A DNA stretch of 64,000 nucleotides from Cohnella lubricantis (GCF_014212015.1 NZ_JACJVN010000028.1:104704-168703); one strand, 5' to 3'. Shown: positions 9,221-19,772, numbered from the stretch's first letter. The notes: generated by a model from the sequence alone, not told the origin. Made by a program: numbers and translations.

Positions 9221-9583
9221 TTACGCCTCGGAAACTCCTGATTCGCCAAACTTCTCGTTCAGGAACGACTGCGTGATCCGCCAGTGGGATTCGTCCCATA
9301 CCGGCTGTCCTTCCTTCACTAGAATGGCTTGCGGCGACTTGTGCGTCACCCCGAGCGCTTCGGCGATCGCGTTGCTGACGGGACGCTCCTCGATGACGCG
9401 AACGATCGAGAAGTCCGCTTCTTCACCCGCAGATCTCGCCATATATTGCGTTAATTCCTCATAAGCTCCCGCGCTGATGGGGCATTGCGTGCTATGTTTG
9501 AAAATGAGCTGCGGCTTCTCGCTTGATTTGCGCAGCGTGTTCTCCCAGTCCTCTAGCGACATTAAGCTTCTCATGTCGGCCAT
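9221..9583 (-). CDS. ytxJ: YtxJ-type bacillithiol-system monothiol protein
   Basis: A 120-residue thioredoxin-fold protein with a single active-site cysteine in FKHSTQCPIS (about residues 28-37) and a later cis-Pro type segment THKSPQAIL. It belongs to the YtxJ family, annotated as bacillithiol-dependent monothiol bacilliredoxin-like proteins; a redox or de-bacillithiolation role is known only by family inference. In Bacillus, ytxJ also lies upstream of ccpA, so the synteny is conserved. The ATG has an excellent AAGGAGGGG site upstream. About 145 bp separate its stop from the ccpA GTG. Confidence 0.82.
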   Translation of the reverse strand: MADMRSLMSLEDWENTLRKSSEKPQLIFKHSTQCPISAGAYEELTQYMARSAGEEADFSIVRVIEERPVSNAIAEALGVTHKSPQAILVKEGQPVWDESHWRITQSFLNEKFGESGVSEA

Positions 9584-9646
9584 CGATACCCCTCCTTGAA
9601 AATAAGTCTGTTCATTTTCATGGTATCAGAATTATCCTGCAAGCGC

Positions 9647-9671
9647 AAAAAAAAGAGACCTTGACGGTCTC
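9647..9671 (-). terminator. rho-independent terminator
   Basis: On the minus strand GAGACC-GTCAA-GGTCTC is followed by eight T, a classic intrinsic terminator just after the stop of the zinc-protein gene at 9675. Confidence 0.85.
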
Positions 9672-9674
9672 GTC

Positions 9675-10085
9675 TTACGCTATGTATTGAGCGCTTAATT
9701 GGGCGAGCCGGCACTTGAGCTCGGCTTTCCACTTCTCGTCTCCCAACGAATCGGCAACTAATAGCAGATCCAGCAATTCGTTGGTTCGCTCCTCCGTTCG
9801 GCGCGCCACTTCTGACGCTTGAAGGGGCAGCTTGCGTTCCAGAAGGTGGCGCAGAACGCCAGCCAGCTCGTGGACCTCGTCGAACCGGATGCGATCCGGT
9901 TCGGGCTTCGAGCCGAACCGTCCGATCAAGCGTCCGAGATCCTCCTTCACGCCTGGAAACACTTCGTTACGGCTGCAATTCTCGCAGGAATAGACAGGCA
10001 CGTTGGCGATGCTTACTTTATGGGCATGGATAACCGTTCGCAATATTAACTTCATGGTATAACCGCAGGCGCAGCTTTTTAACAC
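9675..10085 (-). CDS. small protein with YgiT-type zinc finger
   Basis: GTG 10085 is chosen because GAGGAGAG lies 8 nt upstream; it gives 136 residues. The N-terminal 40 residues carry two cysteine pairs, CAC and CENC, around IANVPVYSCENC, the pattern of the YgiT/MqsA antitoxin zinc-finger domain, followed by an alpha-helical region rich in charged residues and no helix-turn-helix. No toxin gene is adjacent, so this is an orphan zinc-finger protein rather than a recognisable antitoxin. The stop is followed at once by an intrinsic terminator. The function is unknown. Confidence 0.65.
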   Translation of the reverse strand: MLKSCACGYTMKLILRTVIHAHKVSIANVPVYSCENCSRNEVFPGVKEDLGRLIGRFGSKPEPDRIRFDEVHELAGVLRHLLERKLPLQASEVARRTEERTNELLDLLLVADSLGDEKWKAELKCRLAQLSAQYIA

Positions 10086-10210
10086 GGGGGCCTCTCTCCT
10101 CGATGGACAATAAATGATCAGGGATTCCAAGCGGCTTCTACTTCCTTGATCATTGTATTCGCCCCGCGCACGCGCGATTCCTGCCAGACCATCGTCTGTA
10201 AATTTTGGAA

Positions 10211-10621
10211 CTATCGGCGTACGGCCCGCAGCCTCCACAGCCAGACGGCTATCATCGCGGCTGCCGCCCCGATCCCGTCATGCAGCAGATCGGCAGCGTC
10301 CGGGGATCGTCTCGGCACGAACGATTGATGCCATTCGTCTGTTGCGCCGTAGGCTACCGATAGGAGGACGGCGAGCAGGCAGCGCCAAACGTTCATTCGG
10401 CGGAAGCCGAACCCGAACGCGAAGGTGAACGCAAGCGCAAAGTAAGCGGCATAGTGGACCGGATCGAAGCTTTGAAGCTGAGGCATCAGCTCCTGGAACC
10501 ATGGCAGCCAGCTGTCCAGCTCTCCGCCGCTGCGGGCAGACAAAGCGAAGATGACAGCCATGCAGCAGACGGCGGGCAGCCAGCGCAGCAGCCTGTTGAG
10601 GGAAGAGCGCCGAGTAGTCAA
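10211..10621 (-). CDS. VanZ-like membrane protein
   Basis: 136 residues with about four transmembrane segments (near 10-28, 48-68, 75-92 and 110-128) and the family motif YGATDEWHQSFVPRR followed by an aspartate-rich DAADLLHDGIG. VanZ-like proteins occur widely in Bacillota; one member gives low-level teicoplanin resistance, but most, like this one outside a van cluster, have no known role. It is transcribed in the same direction as the PTS genes upstream (67-bp gap after ptsI). Confidence 0.8.
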   Translation of the reverse strand: MTTRRSSLNRLLRWLPAVCCMAVIFALSARSGGELDSWLPWFQELMPQLQSFDPVHYAAYFALAFTFAFGFGFRRMNVWRCLLAVLLSVAYGATDEWHQSFVPRRSPDAADLLHDGIGAAAAMIAVWLWRLRAVRR

Positions 10622-10688
10622 CGGAACGGATTGCCTCCTTCGACTTGCAATGTATATAGAAAATGAATGTCAGCCAACGGTGAGATTC

Positions 10689-12436
<1,748 letters not shown>

Positions 12437-12440
<4 letters not shown>

Positions 12441-14320
12441 GCTTCTTCCCCCCTGTTCTCTCTCTGCTTGGCGACGACGGACATGACCGCCGCCTGGCCT
12501 TTCTTCACAGATGCGAACGGCGCGAACCGCCAGCTGCGGACGTTGTCGGGATTGGTGATCAGCATCGGGGTCGCGATCGACTTCGCGCCCTTCTTCAGCT
12601 TGGGCAGATTGAATCGAATGAGCGGCTGCCCCGGCCTGACCTCTTCGCCTTCAGAGACGAATGACATGAAGACGTCCTTCAGCTGCGAAGAGTCGATGCC
12701 GATATGCAGCAGCACGTGAAGTCCTTCCTTCGTCTCGATCCCGACGGCATGCTTGGTAGGGTACAGATGAATGATCGTGCCTCCAACCGGAGCCACAAGC
12801 TCGCCTTTGTCCGGCAGGAAAGCGACGCCTCGCCCGACGAGCCGCTGAGCGAAGATCGGGTCGTCGACTTCCTCGAGCGGAATCATCCGGCCTTGTACCG
12901 GCGCATGGAATTGCACCTGATGAACGTCCTGCTGCATCAGCTTCGCGATCTCCTCGCGAATCAATTCGGAATATGTTCCGAAGACGACCTGAACATGGCC
13001 GCCTCCAAGGTGGATGACGCCTGCCGCCCCAAGATGGCGAAGCGAACCGGAATCAACGCGCTTGTCTTCCCCCAGCGTTAGCCGCAGCCTCGTAATGCAT
13101 GCGTCCAGCCGCACGATATTCTCCTTGCCGCCGAGCGCTTGCAGAATGAGCGGCGCGCGGTAAGGTATATCGCCGGCCCAGTCGTCCAGTCGGGTCGAGT
13201 CTTCGCGTCCGGGCGTCGACAGCTCAAACTTGCGGATCGTCAGCCGGAACAGAACGTAATAGACGATGCCCACAACGATCCCGAGCGGAACGATCATCCA
13301 GCCCTTCTGCGACAATGGCAGATTGATGACATATTCGAGAGCGCCTGCGGAGAAGCTGAAGCCGTCGCGGATGCCAAGCTCGTAGGTGATCCACATGACA
13401 GCGCCGGAGATGATCGCATGAACGATGAACAAGTAAGGCGCGACGAATAGAAATGCGAATTCCACCGGCTCTGTCACTCCGGTAAGGAAAGCAGTTAACG
13501 CCGCGACGCGGAACTGCTTCGCGATCTTCGGCTTCAGATCCTCGCGGGCCTCGTGAATGATCGCGAAGGCGATCGCCGGCAGCGCGAACATAATGATCGG
13601 ATACAGGCCGGCCATATAGCCGCCCGCCGTCGGATCGCCGGCGAAGAACCGCGGCATGTCGCCGAAGAAGACATTGCCCATAGGGTCTTGGTATTCCCCA
13701 ACCTGGAACCAGAATAGATGATTTAGCAGATGATGCAATCCGAAAGCCACCAGAATCCGGTGCAGGAAGCCGTACAGGAAGACGCCGAAGCCGCCGGCCT
13801 CCCCGATCAGATGGCCCGATTGGGCAATCAGCGCCTCGAGCGTCCCGCCGACCTCGATCATGACCCAAGAGAACAGCAGCGACACGGCGGCCATGAAGAT
13901 CGGCACGAATCGCGAGCCGCCGAAAAATTGCAGCGATTCCGGGAGCTTCAGCGCTTTAAATCTCTCATGCGCCAACGCCGACAGAAGACCGATCACCGCG
14001 CCTGCGAACATTGAAGGCTGAACGCCGTCCGGATCGTACGTATGGGTAACCGTCGTGAAGATGATCATGCCTGTCAGCGCAGCCATACCGGCGAATACGG
14101 ATTGGCCGGCCATGCTGAGCGCAATTCCGATTGCGAACACGTATGGGACATATTGAAAAACGGCAATGCCGGCCGCATAGAACAGCTCGGGAGCCGTCGG
14201 CCAGCCGAGAGCGCTCCATGGCAGGCGCGACAGCATAAGCAGTATTGCGGCTGCGGGCAGCACCGTCATCGGCAGCATAAGCGCCCGGCCAAGCCGTTGC
14301 AGATAGCCCAAACCGAACAT
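12437..14320 (-). CDS. PTS transporter EIICBA, GlcNAc/glucose type
   Basis: Membrane sugar permease-kinase of 627 residues in the order IIC (1-370, about ten TM helices), IIB (about 392-465, phospho-Cys408 in RLDACITRLRL) and IIA (about 485-627, phospho-His539 in VLLHIGIDSS). The IIC segments GDMPRFFAGDPTAGG and GIRDGFSFSAGALEYVIN resemble NagE/NagP-type N-acetylglucosamine permeases more than PtsG, but sugar specificity cannot be fixed by eye. ATG 14320 is chosen: AAGGAGAAGGAGG lies upstream, the protein then begins at the usual MFGLGYLQRLGRALMLP, and the frame upstream of it overlaps a promoter and a repeat array. It overlaps ptsI by 4 bp. Confidence 0.88.
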
Positions 14321-14346
14321 GAGCCTGAACGCCTCCTTCTCCTTCG

Positions 14347-14376
14347 ATGTTAAGTCCTCTAGGCGCTCCTTGTCAA
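14347..14376 (-). promoter_or_regulatory. sigma-A promoter of the EIICBA-ptsI operon
   Basis: On the minus strand TTGACA (14371-14376) and TAACAT (14347-14352) are 18 bp apart, ending about 27 bp before the ATG at 14320. The repeat array lies just upstream of this promoter. Confidence 0.55.
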
Positions 14377-14430
14377 AACATTCCGGACGCGTCGAGTTAA
14401 ACCGCTGCGCCAGATTGGGAGTCTTCGGCC

Positions 14431-14609
14431 AAGTTGGTCGGCAAACGAAACAATTCCGTGCAAATACGTAACTTTCAACAAGAATTAGTCCTACAAACAA
14501 AACAATTCCCCGCTCAAACGGCCGCCAGCGAGCGAGTTAGTCGGCGAACGAATTAACTCTGCGCATAAGCGTCACATTCGGGGGGAGTTGGTTTGCAAAC
14601 GAAATAACT
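14431..14609. repeat. tandem array of four ~51-bp imperfect units with palindromic cores
   Basis: The 374-bp stretch without a gene (14321-14694) holds four related ~25-bp cores starting near 14431, 14483, 14534 and 14585. They read like AGTTGGTCGGCAAACGAAA, AATTAGTCCTACAAACAAAA, AGTTAGTCGGCGAACGAATT and AGTTGGTTTGCAAACGAAAT, separated by less similar ~26-bp linkers, giving a period of 51-52 bp. Each core is imperfectly palindromic (for instance GAGTTA...TAACTC in the third, GTTTGCAAAC in the fourth). The units are direct repeats upstream of the EIICBA promoter. Their role is unknown; regulatory binding sites or a species-specific intergenic repeat are possible. Confidence 0.75.
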
Positions 14610-14694
14610 GATCCGCTAGAGGAGGGCTCTGCGAAGTGACAGTGTCATGCATCAGACAATGGGGTATCTCCTGGAAGAACCAGCGTGACATTCA

Positions 14695-15129
14695 TTACTT
14701 CCGCGCCTTGCCCTCCGGCAGCAGGATCGAGTCCTCCACCTTGATGCACCGATCCATAACGACGGTCAAGCCGCCCTCTTGGGCGATACGCGCCGCTTCC
14801 GCGTTCGCGATGCCGAGCTGCAGCCAGAGCACCTTCGCGCCGATGGCAGCCGCATCCGCGGCAATCGGCGGCGTATGCTCCGGACGGCGGAACACGTTGA
14901 CGATGTCGACCGGCTCCGGAATATCCCGAAGCGACGCATAGCTCTTCTCCCCGAGCACGATATCGGCATTCGGGTTAACCGGAATGATTCGGTAGCCTTT
15001 CTGCTGCATCGCCGCCGACACCATGTGCGACGTCTTGGAAGGATCGTCGGACAAACCGACTACTGCAATCGTGTCCGCGTTCAGCAGCATCTCCTTGATC
15101 TGTTCGCGCGAAGGATTCTCGAAAGCCAT
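14695..15129 (-). CDS. CoA-binding protein (YccU-like)
   Basis: A 144-residue single Rossmann-fold CoA-binding domain (CoA_binding_2 family). The N-terminal glycine motif IAVVGLSDDPSKTSH and the segments IIPVNPNADIVLGEKSYAS and LWLQLGI are typical of the family. It resembles a stand-alone version of the CoA ligase N-domain; biochemical function is unknown, although CoA binding is established for relatives. It lies 55 bp downstream of aroA on the same strand and is probably cotranscribed with it. A GGAGG-type ribosome site (AGGAGGCTGG) precedes the ATG. Confidence 0.85.
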   Translation of the reverse strand: MAFENPSREQIKEMLLNADTIAVVGLSDDPSKTSHMVSAAMQQKGYRIIPVNPNADIVLGEKSYASLRDIPEPVDIVNVFRRPEHTPPIAADAAAIGAKVLWLQLGIANAEAARIAQEGGLTVVMDRCIKVEDSILLPEGKARK

Positions 15130-15184
15130 GCTAACCAGCCTCCTCTTAAGTATGGGATTGCAAGCCTAACCTGCTCAGCCCAGC

Positions 15185-16477
15185 TTACTCTGCCCATTCC
15201 ACTTGCGCGCCAAGCGCCTTCAAGTGATCGAAGTAGTTCGGATAGGACTTCGCGACGTGATGCGCGTCCTTGATGCGAATCGGCCGCTTCGACCGCAGGC
15301 CTACAACCGTAAGCGCCATAATGACGCGATGGTCGATATGCGCGTCGATCTCCACGCCGCCTTCGACGCCGTCCGGGCGTCCGCGGACGATGATCTCGTC
15401 TTGCTTCTCCTCGACGTTCGCTCCTGCCTTGCGCAGCTCCGCCAAGTAATCGGTGATGCGGTCGCATTCCTTGTAACGCAGATTCTCAACGTTATAGAAG
15501 CGCGAAGTGCCCTCGGCGAACACGGCCGCCGCAACTATGGCGAGAACGCCGTCAGTGAACTCGTCCCCGTCGAATTCGCCGGCGACCAGCTTGCCGTTGC
15601 CCTTCACGCGCACAATGCCGTTCTCGTGCGTCAGCGGCACGCCCATTGCCTTCAGCACGTCCACGACAGCCCGCTCGCCTTGCTTGCTGTCCTCCAGCAG
15701 ACGGTGAACGGTCACGTCGGAATCCGTGACGGCGGCAGCCGCGAGAATGGCCGCTGAGCCCGGATAGTCGCCTTGAACGACATACGTCTGCGCCTTATAC
15801 CGCTGTCGTCCAGGGATGCGGTAATGCAGCAGGTCTTCGGACGCTTCGATGGCGATACCCGCTTGCGCGAGCACCTCGAGCGTCTGGCCGATGACGACTT
15901 TGGACTTCAGGTCGTTCAGCACTACGATCTCGCTGTCTTCCTCCAGCAGCGGAGTCAAGAACAGCAGCGCGCTCAAGTATTGGGAGCTGACGCTGCCCGA
16001 CACTTGAATCTTGCCGCCGCGAGGCTTGCCGCCCCGGATCGTGATCGGCAGGCGGCCGCTGCGGTGCTCGACCTCTACGCCCATGCTCTGCAGCGCCGTG
16101 ATCAAATCGTCATGCGGCCGCTTGCCGAGCGAGTCCGGATACACGTTGACGAAGGTCACTTCCGGCAGGAGAGCTGCGACCGCCATGAGGAAGCGGAGCA
16201 CGGCTCCCGCGTTGCCGACGTTCAACTCCTTGGCCGGGAACGGATGGCGGCCGAAGCCGGTAATGACGATCTTCTCATCGTCTTCTTCGACAACCGCGCC
16301 CAGATCGCGAATGCATCTTCTCAGCGCATCGCTGTCCTCGCTATGCGCCGGGTACATGATGGTGCTGGTCCCTTCCGCTAGCGCCGCGACGAGCAGATAG
16401 CGGGTCGTATAATTTTTAGAAGACAATGCCTGAATCTCGCCTTGCAGCCTGCCGGTCGGCGTTACGATCATATCCAT
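15185..16477 (-). CDS. aroA: EPSP synthase (3-phosphoshikimate 1-carboxyvinyltransferase), atypical class
   Basis: Sixth step of the shikimate pathway, condensing PEP with shikimate-3-phosphate. The 430 residues cover both inside-out barrel domains. Family landmarks are SGSVSSQYLSALLF, RYKECDRITDYLAELRKAGA and DHRVIMALTVVGLRS. Two active-site segments differ from the textbook forms: the N-terminal SSKNYTTRYLLVAALAEG (usual SKSxxNRAL) and NVGNAGAVLRFLMAV, where the usual NAGT threonine is alanine. The ATG at 16477 has AAGGAGAG 8 nt upstream. Shikimate kinase lies nearby at 16917, supporting an aromatic pathway role. The divergent active site may affect glyphosate sensitivity; that is inference only. 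Confidence 0.85.
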   Translation of the reverse strand: MDMIVTPTGRLQGEIQALSSKNYTTRYLLVAALAEGTSTIMYPAHSEDSDALRRCIRDLGAVVEEDDEKIVITGFGRHPFPAKELNVGNAGAVLRFLMAVAALLPEVTFVNVYPDSLGKRPHDDLITALQSMGVEVEHRSGRLPITIRGGKPRGGKIQVSGSVSSQYLSALLFLTPLLEEDSEIVVLNDLKSKVVIGQTLEVLAQAGIAIEASEDLLHYRIPGRQRYKAQTYVVQGDYPGSAAILAAAAVTDSDVTVHRLLEDSKQGERAVVDVLKAMGVPLTHENGIVRVKGNGKLVAGEFDGDEFTDGVLAIVAAAVFAEGTSRFYNVENLRYKECDRITDYLAELRKAGANVEEKQDEIIVRGRPDGVEGGVEIDAHIDHRVIMALTVVGLRSKRPIRIKDAHHVAKSYPNYFDHLKALGAQVEWAE

Positions 16478-16542
16478 TCCGTAAACTCTCCTTCGTCTTA
16501 TGTATGAATGATGCGGATATCGATTAGCTGGCGAATGCCGAT

Positions 16543-16572
16543 TTGACAGTCTGTCAGCCGGTTCATTATGAT
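16543..16572 (+). promoter_or_regulatory. promoter of the rhodanese gene with overlapping palindrome
   Basis: TTGACA (16543-16548) and TATGAT (16567-16572) are 18 bp apart. The perfect 13-bp palindrome TGACAGTCTGTCA (16544-16556) overlaps the minus 35 box and could be an operator. Confidence 0.55.
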
Positions 16573-16606
16573 GATTGCAGTTGGATATAGGAAAGGAGCA
16601 AGTTGT

Positions 16607-16906
16607 ATGAGCTATGCAACGACTACGGTCGATCAGTTAAAGTCGCGGCTCGATGCCGGCGAGAAGCCGATCCTGATTGATGTCCGCGAAGACGAAGAGG
16701 TCGCCGCAGGCATGATCGACGGCGCGATCCACATTCCGATGGGCGAGATTCCGGATCGCCTCGCCGATATTCCGAGAGACCGCGAGGTCATCTTCATCTG
16801 CCGCAGCGGCGGACGCAGCGGCCGCGTATGCGAGTACCTCGAAGCGCAGGGCTTCGGCAACATCGTCAACATGCAGGGCGGCATGCTCGCCTGGAACGAT
16901 CAGTAA
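16607..16906 (+). CDS. single-domain rhodanese-like sulfurtransferase
   Basis: A 99-residue single rhodanese domain, cytosolic. The active-site loop FICRSGGRSGRVC contains the persulfide-forming cysteine, followed by the family ending NMQGGMLAWND; the substrate-side acidic motif LIDVREDEE is at residues 21-29. Such proteins carry sulfane sulfur, but the physiological acceptor is not predictable. ATG 16607 is preferred over an ATG 39 bp upstream because GAAAGGAGC precedes it and the domain starts there. It is transcribed divergently from aroA with its own promoter. Its stop lies 10 bp from the end of the convergent aroK gene. Confidence 0.88.
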   Translation: MSYATTTVDQLKSRLDAGEKPILIDVREDEEVAAGMIDGAIHIPMGEIPDRLADIPRDREVIFICRSGGRSGRVCEYLEAQGFGNIVNMQGGMLAWNDQ

Positions 16907-16916
16907 TCGAGGCGCT

Positions 16917-17438
16917 TCACATCCAGCGCAGGAGCAGCTCGGCGACCTCTTCCGGCGACAGCCGGGAGGTGTCGACGGTCGCATGCGCGAAATCGTAAGC
17001 GTGCCGGCGCGCCGCGAGCAGCGCGTCGATGCGCGCTTCGGCATCGCCTGCGAGCAGCGGCCTGCCGGCCGCATCGCCGCCGGCGGCCACCCGCGCGAGC
17101 AAGCTCGGCTTGTCCGCCGCAAGCGCGACGACCCAGCCGCCGGCCCTCATGCTCCGGCGATTCTCTTCGCGCAGCACGGCACCGCCGCCCGTCGCGACGA
17201 CCCTCCCGCTCTCTTCAAGCAGTTCCCTCAGCACGCGGGATTCCATATCGCGGAACATCTGCTCCCCATCCGATGCGAAGATGTCCGGAATACTCTTCCC
17301 CGCACGCCTCACAATCTCTTCATCCGTATCGATGCGGGTCCATCCCAGGCGCTTCGCCAGCAGCTGGCTGACCGTCGATTTGCCGGTTCCCATGAATCCG
17401 ACAATAACAATATTGCGATTCGCGCTTCTATCGTTCAC
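16917..17438 (-). CDS. aroK: shikimate kinase
   Basis: Phosphorylates shikimate with ATP, the step before EPSP synthase. 173 residues, normal length. The Walker A motif GFMGTGKSTVSQLLA (about 13-27), the shikimate-binding DTDEEI (about 37-42) and the glycine-rich VVATGGGAVLRE are all present; the lid region lies around residues 108-125. The ATG has an ACGGACGTGAAC-type weak SD. It converges with the rhodanese gene with a 10-bp gap, and aroA lies 440 bp further on the same strand, so the two shikimate genes are close but separated by the opposite-strand rhodanese gene. Confidence 0.92.
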   Translation of the reverse strand: MNDRSANRNIVIVGFMGTGKSTVSQLLAKRLGWTRIDTDEEIVRRAGKSIPDIFASDGEQMFRDMESRVLRELLEESGRVVATGGGAVLREENRRSMRAGGWVVALAADKPSLLARVAAGGDAAGRPLLAGDAEARIDALLAARRHAYDFAHATVDTSRLSPEEVAELLLRWM

Positions 17439-17529
17439 GTCCGTGATCCCTACTTCCCCGTCATTGCTTCACCTATCATATCACAACACCGTGAAGGTAT
17501 AAATCCGCCCATTCTGCCGTAAGGATGAG

Positions 17530-17871
17530 ATGAACCTTATCAATATTAGAAAAATGAGGGTGATATCCGAAATGGAGCCTGCATTGAATGACAGGACGCG
17601 CCAAGCTCCCGCCGCGCCTGATCCGCTTCGCCATCTGCTGGACCCTGACTATCCGCTGTGCAGGGAGGATTTGATCTGGGCGCTCGACTATATTAAAAGG
17701 AAAGTGGCCGACGGAGCCCCCGAATGGACGGGACTCGATCGGCCACAGCTGCTTGCGCATTTCGCCGCTTACGCGAATCTGGCGATGCATCTGCTGCATC
17801 GGCAGAGCCTGTGCGGCGAAGATACTGAGCAATTGCGAGCAATGCTTAGGGACACGCTCGCTCTGAATTAG
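17530..17871 (+). CDS. hypothetical protein
   Basis: 113 residues (or 99 from the alternative ATG 17572, which has GAGGGTGAT upstream; ATG 17530 has AAGGATGAG at short spacing). The sequence is rich in Leu, Ala and Arg and looks like a small all-alpha cytosolic protein, with a conserved-looking core [16 protein letters not shown]. No signal peptide, membrane segment or known motif is recognised. Its stop codon overlaps the stop of the convergent 6-phosphogluconate dehydrogenase gene (17868-17871). Good ribosome sites and normal codon use argue that it is real; the function is unknown. Confidence 0.6.
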   Translation: MNLINIRKMRVISEMEPALNDRTRQAPAAPDPLRHLLDPDYPLCREDLIWALDYIKRKVADGAPEWTGLDRPQLLAHFAAYANLAMHLLHRQSLCGEDTEQLRAMLRDTLALN

Positions 17872-19283
17872 GATTCCATCCAGTTGTGATGGAACGTGCC
17901 TTCCTTGTCGAGGCGCTTGAACGTATGCGCGCCGAAGTAGTCGCGCTGCGCTTGCAGCAGGTTGGCCGGAAGCCGCTCGGAGCGATAGCTGTCGTAGTAA
18001 GCCAAGGCGCTTGCGAACGACGGAGCCGGAACGCCGTAGCGTACAGCCGTTGCGACGACATCGCGCCATGCGTCCTGATAGGACTCGACGACGTTCTTGA
18101 AGTATTCGTCCAGAAGCAGGTTGCGCAAGCCCGCATCGCGATCGTAGGCATCCTTGATGTTCTGCAGGAAGCGGGCGCGAATGATGCAGCCGCCGCGGAA
18201 GATCATCGCGATGTTGCCGTACTGCAGATCCCAATTGTATTCTTCGGAAGCCGCGCGCATCTGCGCGAAGCCTTGAGCGTACGAGCAGATCTTGCTGGCG
18301 AACAGCGCTTTGCGGACGCTCTCGATGAAGGCGGCCTTATCGCCTTGGAACGCGGACGTCTTCGGTCCTTTGAGGACTTTGCTCGCAGCCACGCGCTCTT
18401 CCTTCATCGCGGACAGGAAGCGGGCGAATACGGATTCGGTAATGATAGACAGCGGTACGCCGAGATCAAGCGAGCTCTGGCTCGTCCACTTGCCGGTGCC
18501 CTTCTGGCCGGCGGAGTCGAGAATGACGTCGACCATCGGCTTGCCCGTCTCCGGATCCTTCTTCGAGAAGATGTCAGCGGTGATCTCGATCAGGTAGCTG
18601 TCAAGCTCGCCCTTATTCCATTCGGTGAAGATGCTGTGCAATTCATCCGTGGACAAGCCCAGCACGTCCTTGAGCAATTGATAAGCTTCGCAGATCAGCT
18701 GCATGTCGCCGTATTCAATGCCGTTATGCACCATCTTGACATAGTGGCCGGCGCCGTCCGGTCCGATGTAAGTGCAGCATGGATCGCCGTTCACCTTCGC
18801 GGAGATGCCCGTCAGAATCGGCTCGACCAGCTTGTACGCTTCGCTCGGGCCGCCCGGCATGATCGCAGGGCCTTTGAGCGCTCCCTCTTCGCCGCCGGAT
18901 ACGCCGGTGCCGATGAAGTGGAAGCCTTGCTCCGTCAGCTCGCGGCTGCGGCGCTGGGTATCGGGGAAGAAGGCGTTGCCGCCGTCGATGATAATATCGC
19001 CTTGATCCAGATGAGGGGTCAGCGATTGGATCGTCGCATCCGTGCCGGAGCCGGCTTGGACCATGATCAGAATCTTGCGCGGCTTCTCAAGCGATGCTAC
19101 GAATTCTTCTACGGTGTAGGCAGGAACGAGATTCTTGCCTTTGCCGTCCGTGTTCAGCAGATCGTCCGTCTTCTCTCGGGAACGGTTGTAGACCGCTACC
19201 GTATATCCCCGGCTCTCGATGTTAAGAGCAAGGTTGCGTCCCATGACGGCCATGCCGACGACGCCAATGTGTGCTTTTGACAT
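17868..19283 (-). CDS. gndA: 6-phosphogluconate dehydrogenase, decarboxylating
   Basis: Oxidative pentose-phosphate enzyme: 6-phosphogluconate to ribulose-5-phosphate plus CO2 with NADP. The 471 residues match the long (about 470) class. Seen are the dinucleotide site [20 protein letters not shown] with NRSREKTDD (arginine for the NADP phosphate), the catalytic [15 protein letters not shown] segment, and [16 protein letters not shown] 19283 is chosen because GGATGGGG lies just upstream and the family starts MSKxxIGVVG; an ATG four codons earlier is less likely. The stop overlaps the stop of the convergent hypothetical gene. Confidence 0.95.
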   Translation of the reverse strand: MSKAHIGVVGMAVMGRNLALNIESRGYTVAVYNRSREKTDDLLNTDGKGKNLVPAYTVEEFVASLEKPRKILIMVQAGSGTDATIQSLTPHLDQGDIIIDGGNAFFPDTQRRSRELTEQGFHFIGTGVSGGEEGALKGPAIMPGGPSEAYKLVEPILTGISAKVNGDPCCTYIGPDGAGHYVKMVHNGIEYGDMQLICEAYQLLKDVLGLSTDELHSIFTEWNKGELDSYLIEITADIFSKKDPETGKPMVDVILDSAGQKGTGKWTSQSSLDLGVPLSIITESVFARFLSAMKEERVAASKVLKGPKTSAFQGDKAAFIESVRKALFASKICSYAQGFAQMRAASEEYNWDLQYGNIAMIFRGGCIIRARFLQNIKDAYDRDAGLRNLLLDEYFKNVVESYQDAWRDVVATAVRYGVPAPSFASALAYYDSYRSERLPANLLQAQRDYFGAHTFKRLDKEGTFHHNWMES

Positions 19284-19480
19284 AGTTCGCCCCATCCTTT
19301 TGTGCTAATTTTTCACAATACGGCTATTGTACTCTTTTTGCCCCCGAATGAAAACCTACTTCATCGAACTTTCATGATTGCTCCGGAAGGCGTCAGCGCC
19401 CATGATATGGCACGTTCTGGCAACCCTAAGGATACAAGGAACTTGAATTGCGCTACATTGGGGCCAAAGGGGGAGACAAC

Positions 19481-19630
19481 ATGCGAAGCATTGCCGTATA
19501 TTGCAGCTCCAGCAACGGAGCATCCGAGATCTATAAGGAGGCCGCCTGCGCATTGGGGCGAGAGCTTGCTGCGAGAGGCATCTCGCTCGTGTACGGCGGA
19601 TCGAGCGTCGGCCTGATGGGCGTGATCGGC
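19481..19630 (+). pseudogene. truncated LOG-family gene (N-terminal fragment)
   Basis: Starting at ATG 19481 with AAAGGGGGAG upstream, about 50 residues match the N-terminus of LOG/YvdD-type cytokinin-riboside-monophosphate phosphoribohydrolases: [11 protein letters not shown], then a helix, then [17 protein letters not shown]. Family members are about 180-195 residues and continue with the PGGxGTxxE catalytic motif, which is absent; after about 19630 the frame runs into unrelated sequence, a terminator hairpin (19682) and the antisense side of the next gene. The gene therefore looks 3'-deleted. No insertion sequence or repeat is visible at the break. A short stable peptide is possible but cannot be active. 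Confidence 0.75.
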
Positions 19631-19681
19631 TGCAGGCCACTGATTCCGCTGGCGTCCGAGCCCGCTGAATCGCGCCAAGCA

Positions 19682-19730
19682 AGAGCCGCCCGCCGGAGTC
19701 TGGACTCCGAACGGGCGGCTCGATTTATTT
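19682..19730 (+). terminator. strong nested stem-loop terminator
   Basis: GAGCCGCCCG (19682-19691) pairs with CGGGCGGCTC (19711-19720), enclosing a second stem CGGAGTC/GACTCCG, and is followed by GATTTATTTT. It probably ended the original LOG gene and now sits just after its fragment. Confidence 0.8.
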
Positions 19731-19772
19731 TCACCGGTGGAATTGCCTTCCGCTTCGCAAACAGCGCACACT

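Noticed and set aside
14321-14500. Extending the EIICBA gene upstream to an ATG at 14500
   Set aside because: The added 60 codons overlap a TTGACA/TAACAT promoter and part of the repeat array, and the family N-terminus begins at 14320 behind a good SD.
14431-14609. Repeat array as a CRISPR
   Set aside because: Only four degenerate units, linkers are themselves partly similar, and no cas genes are present.
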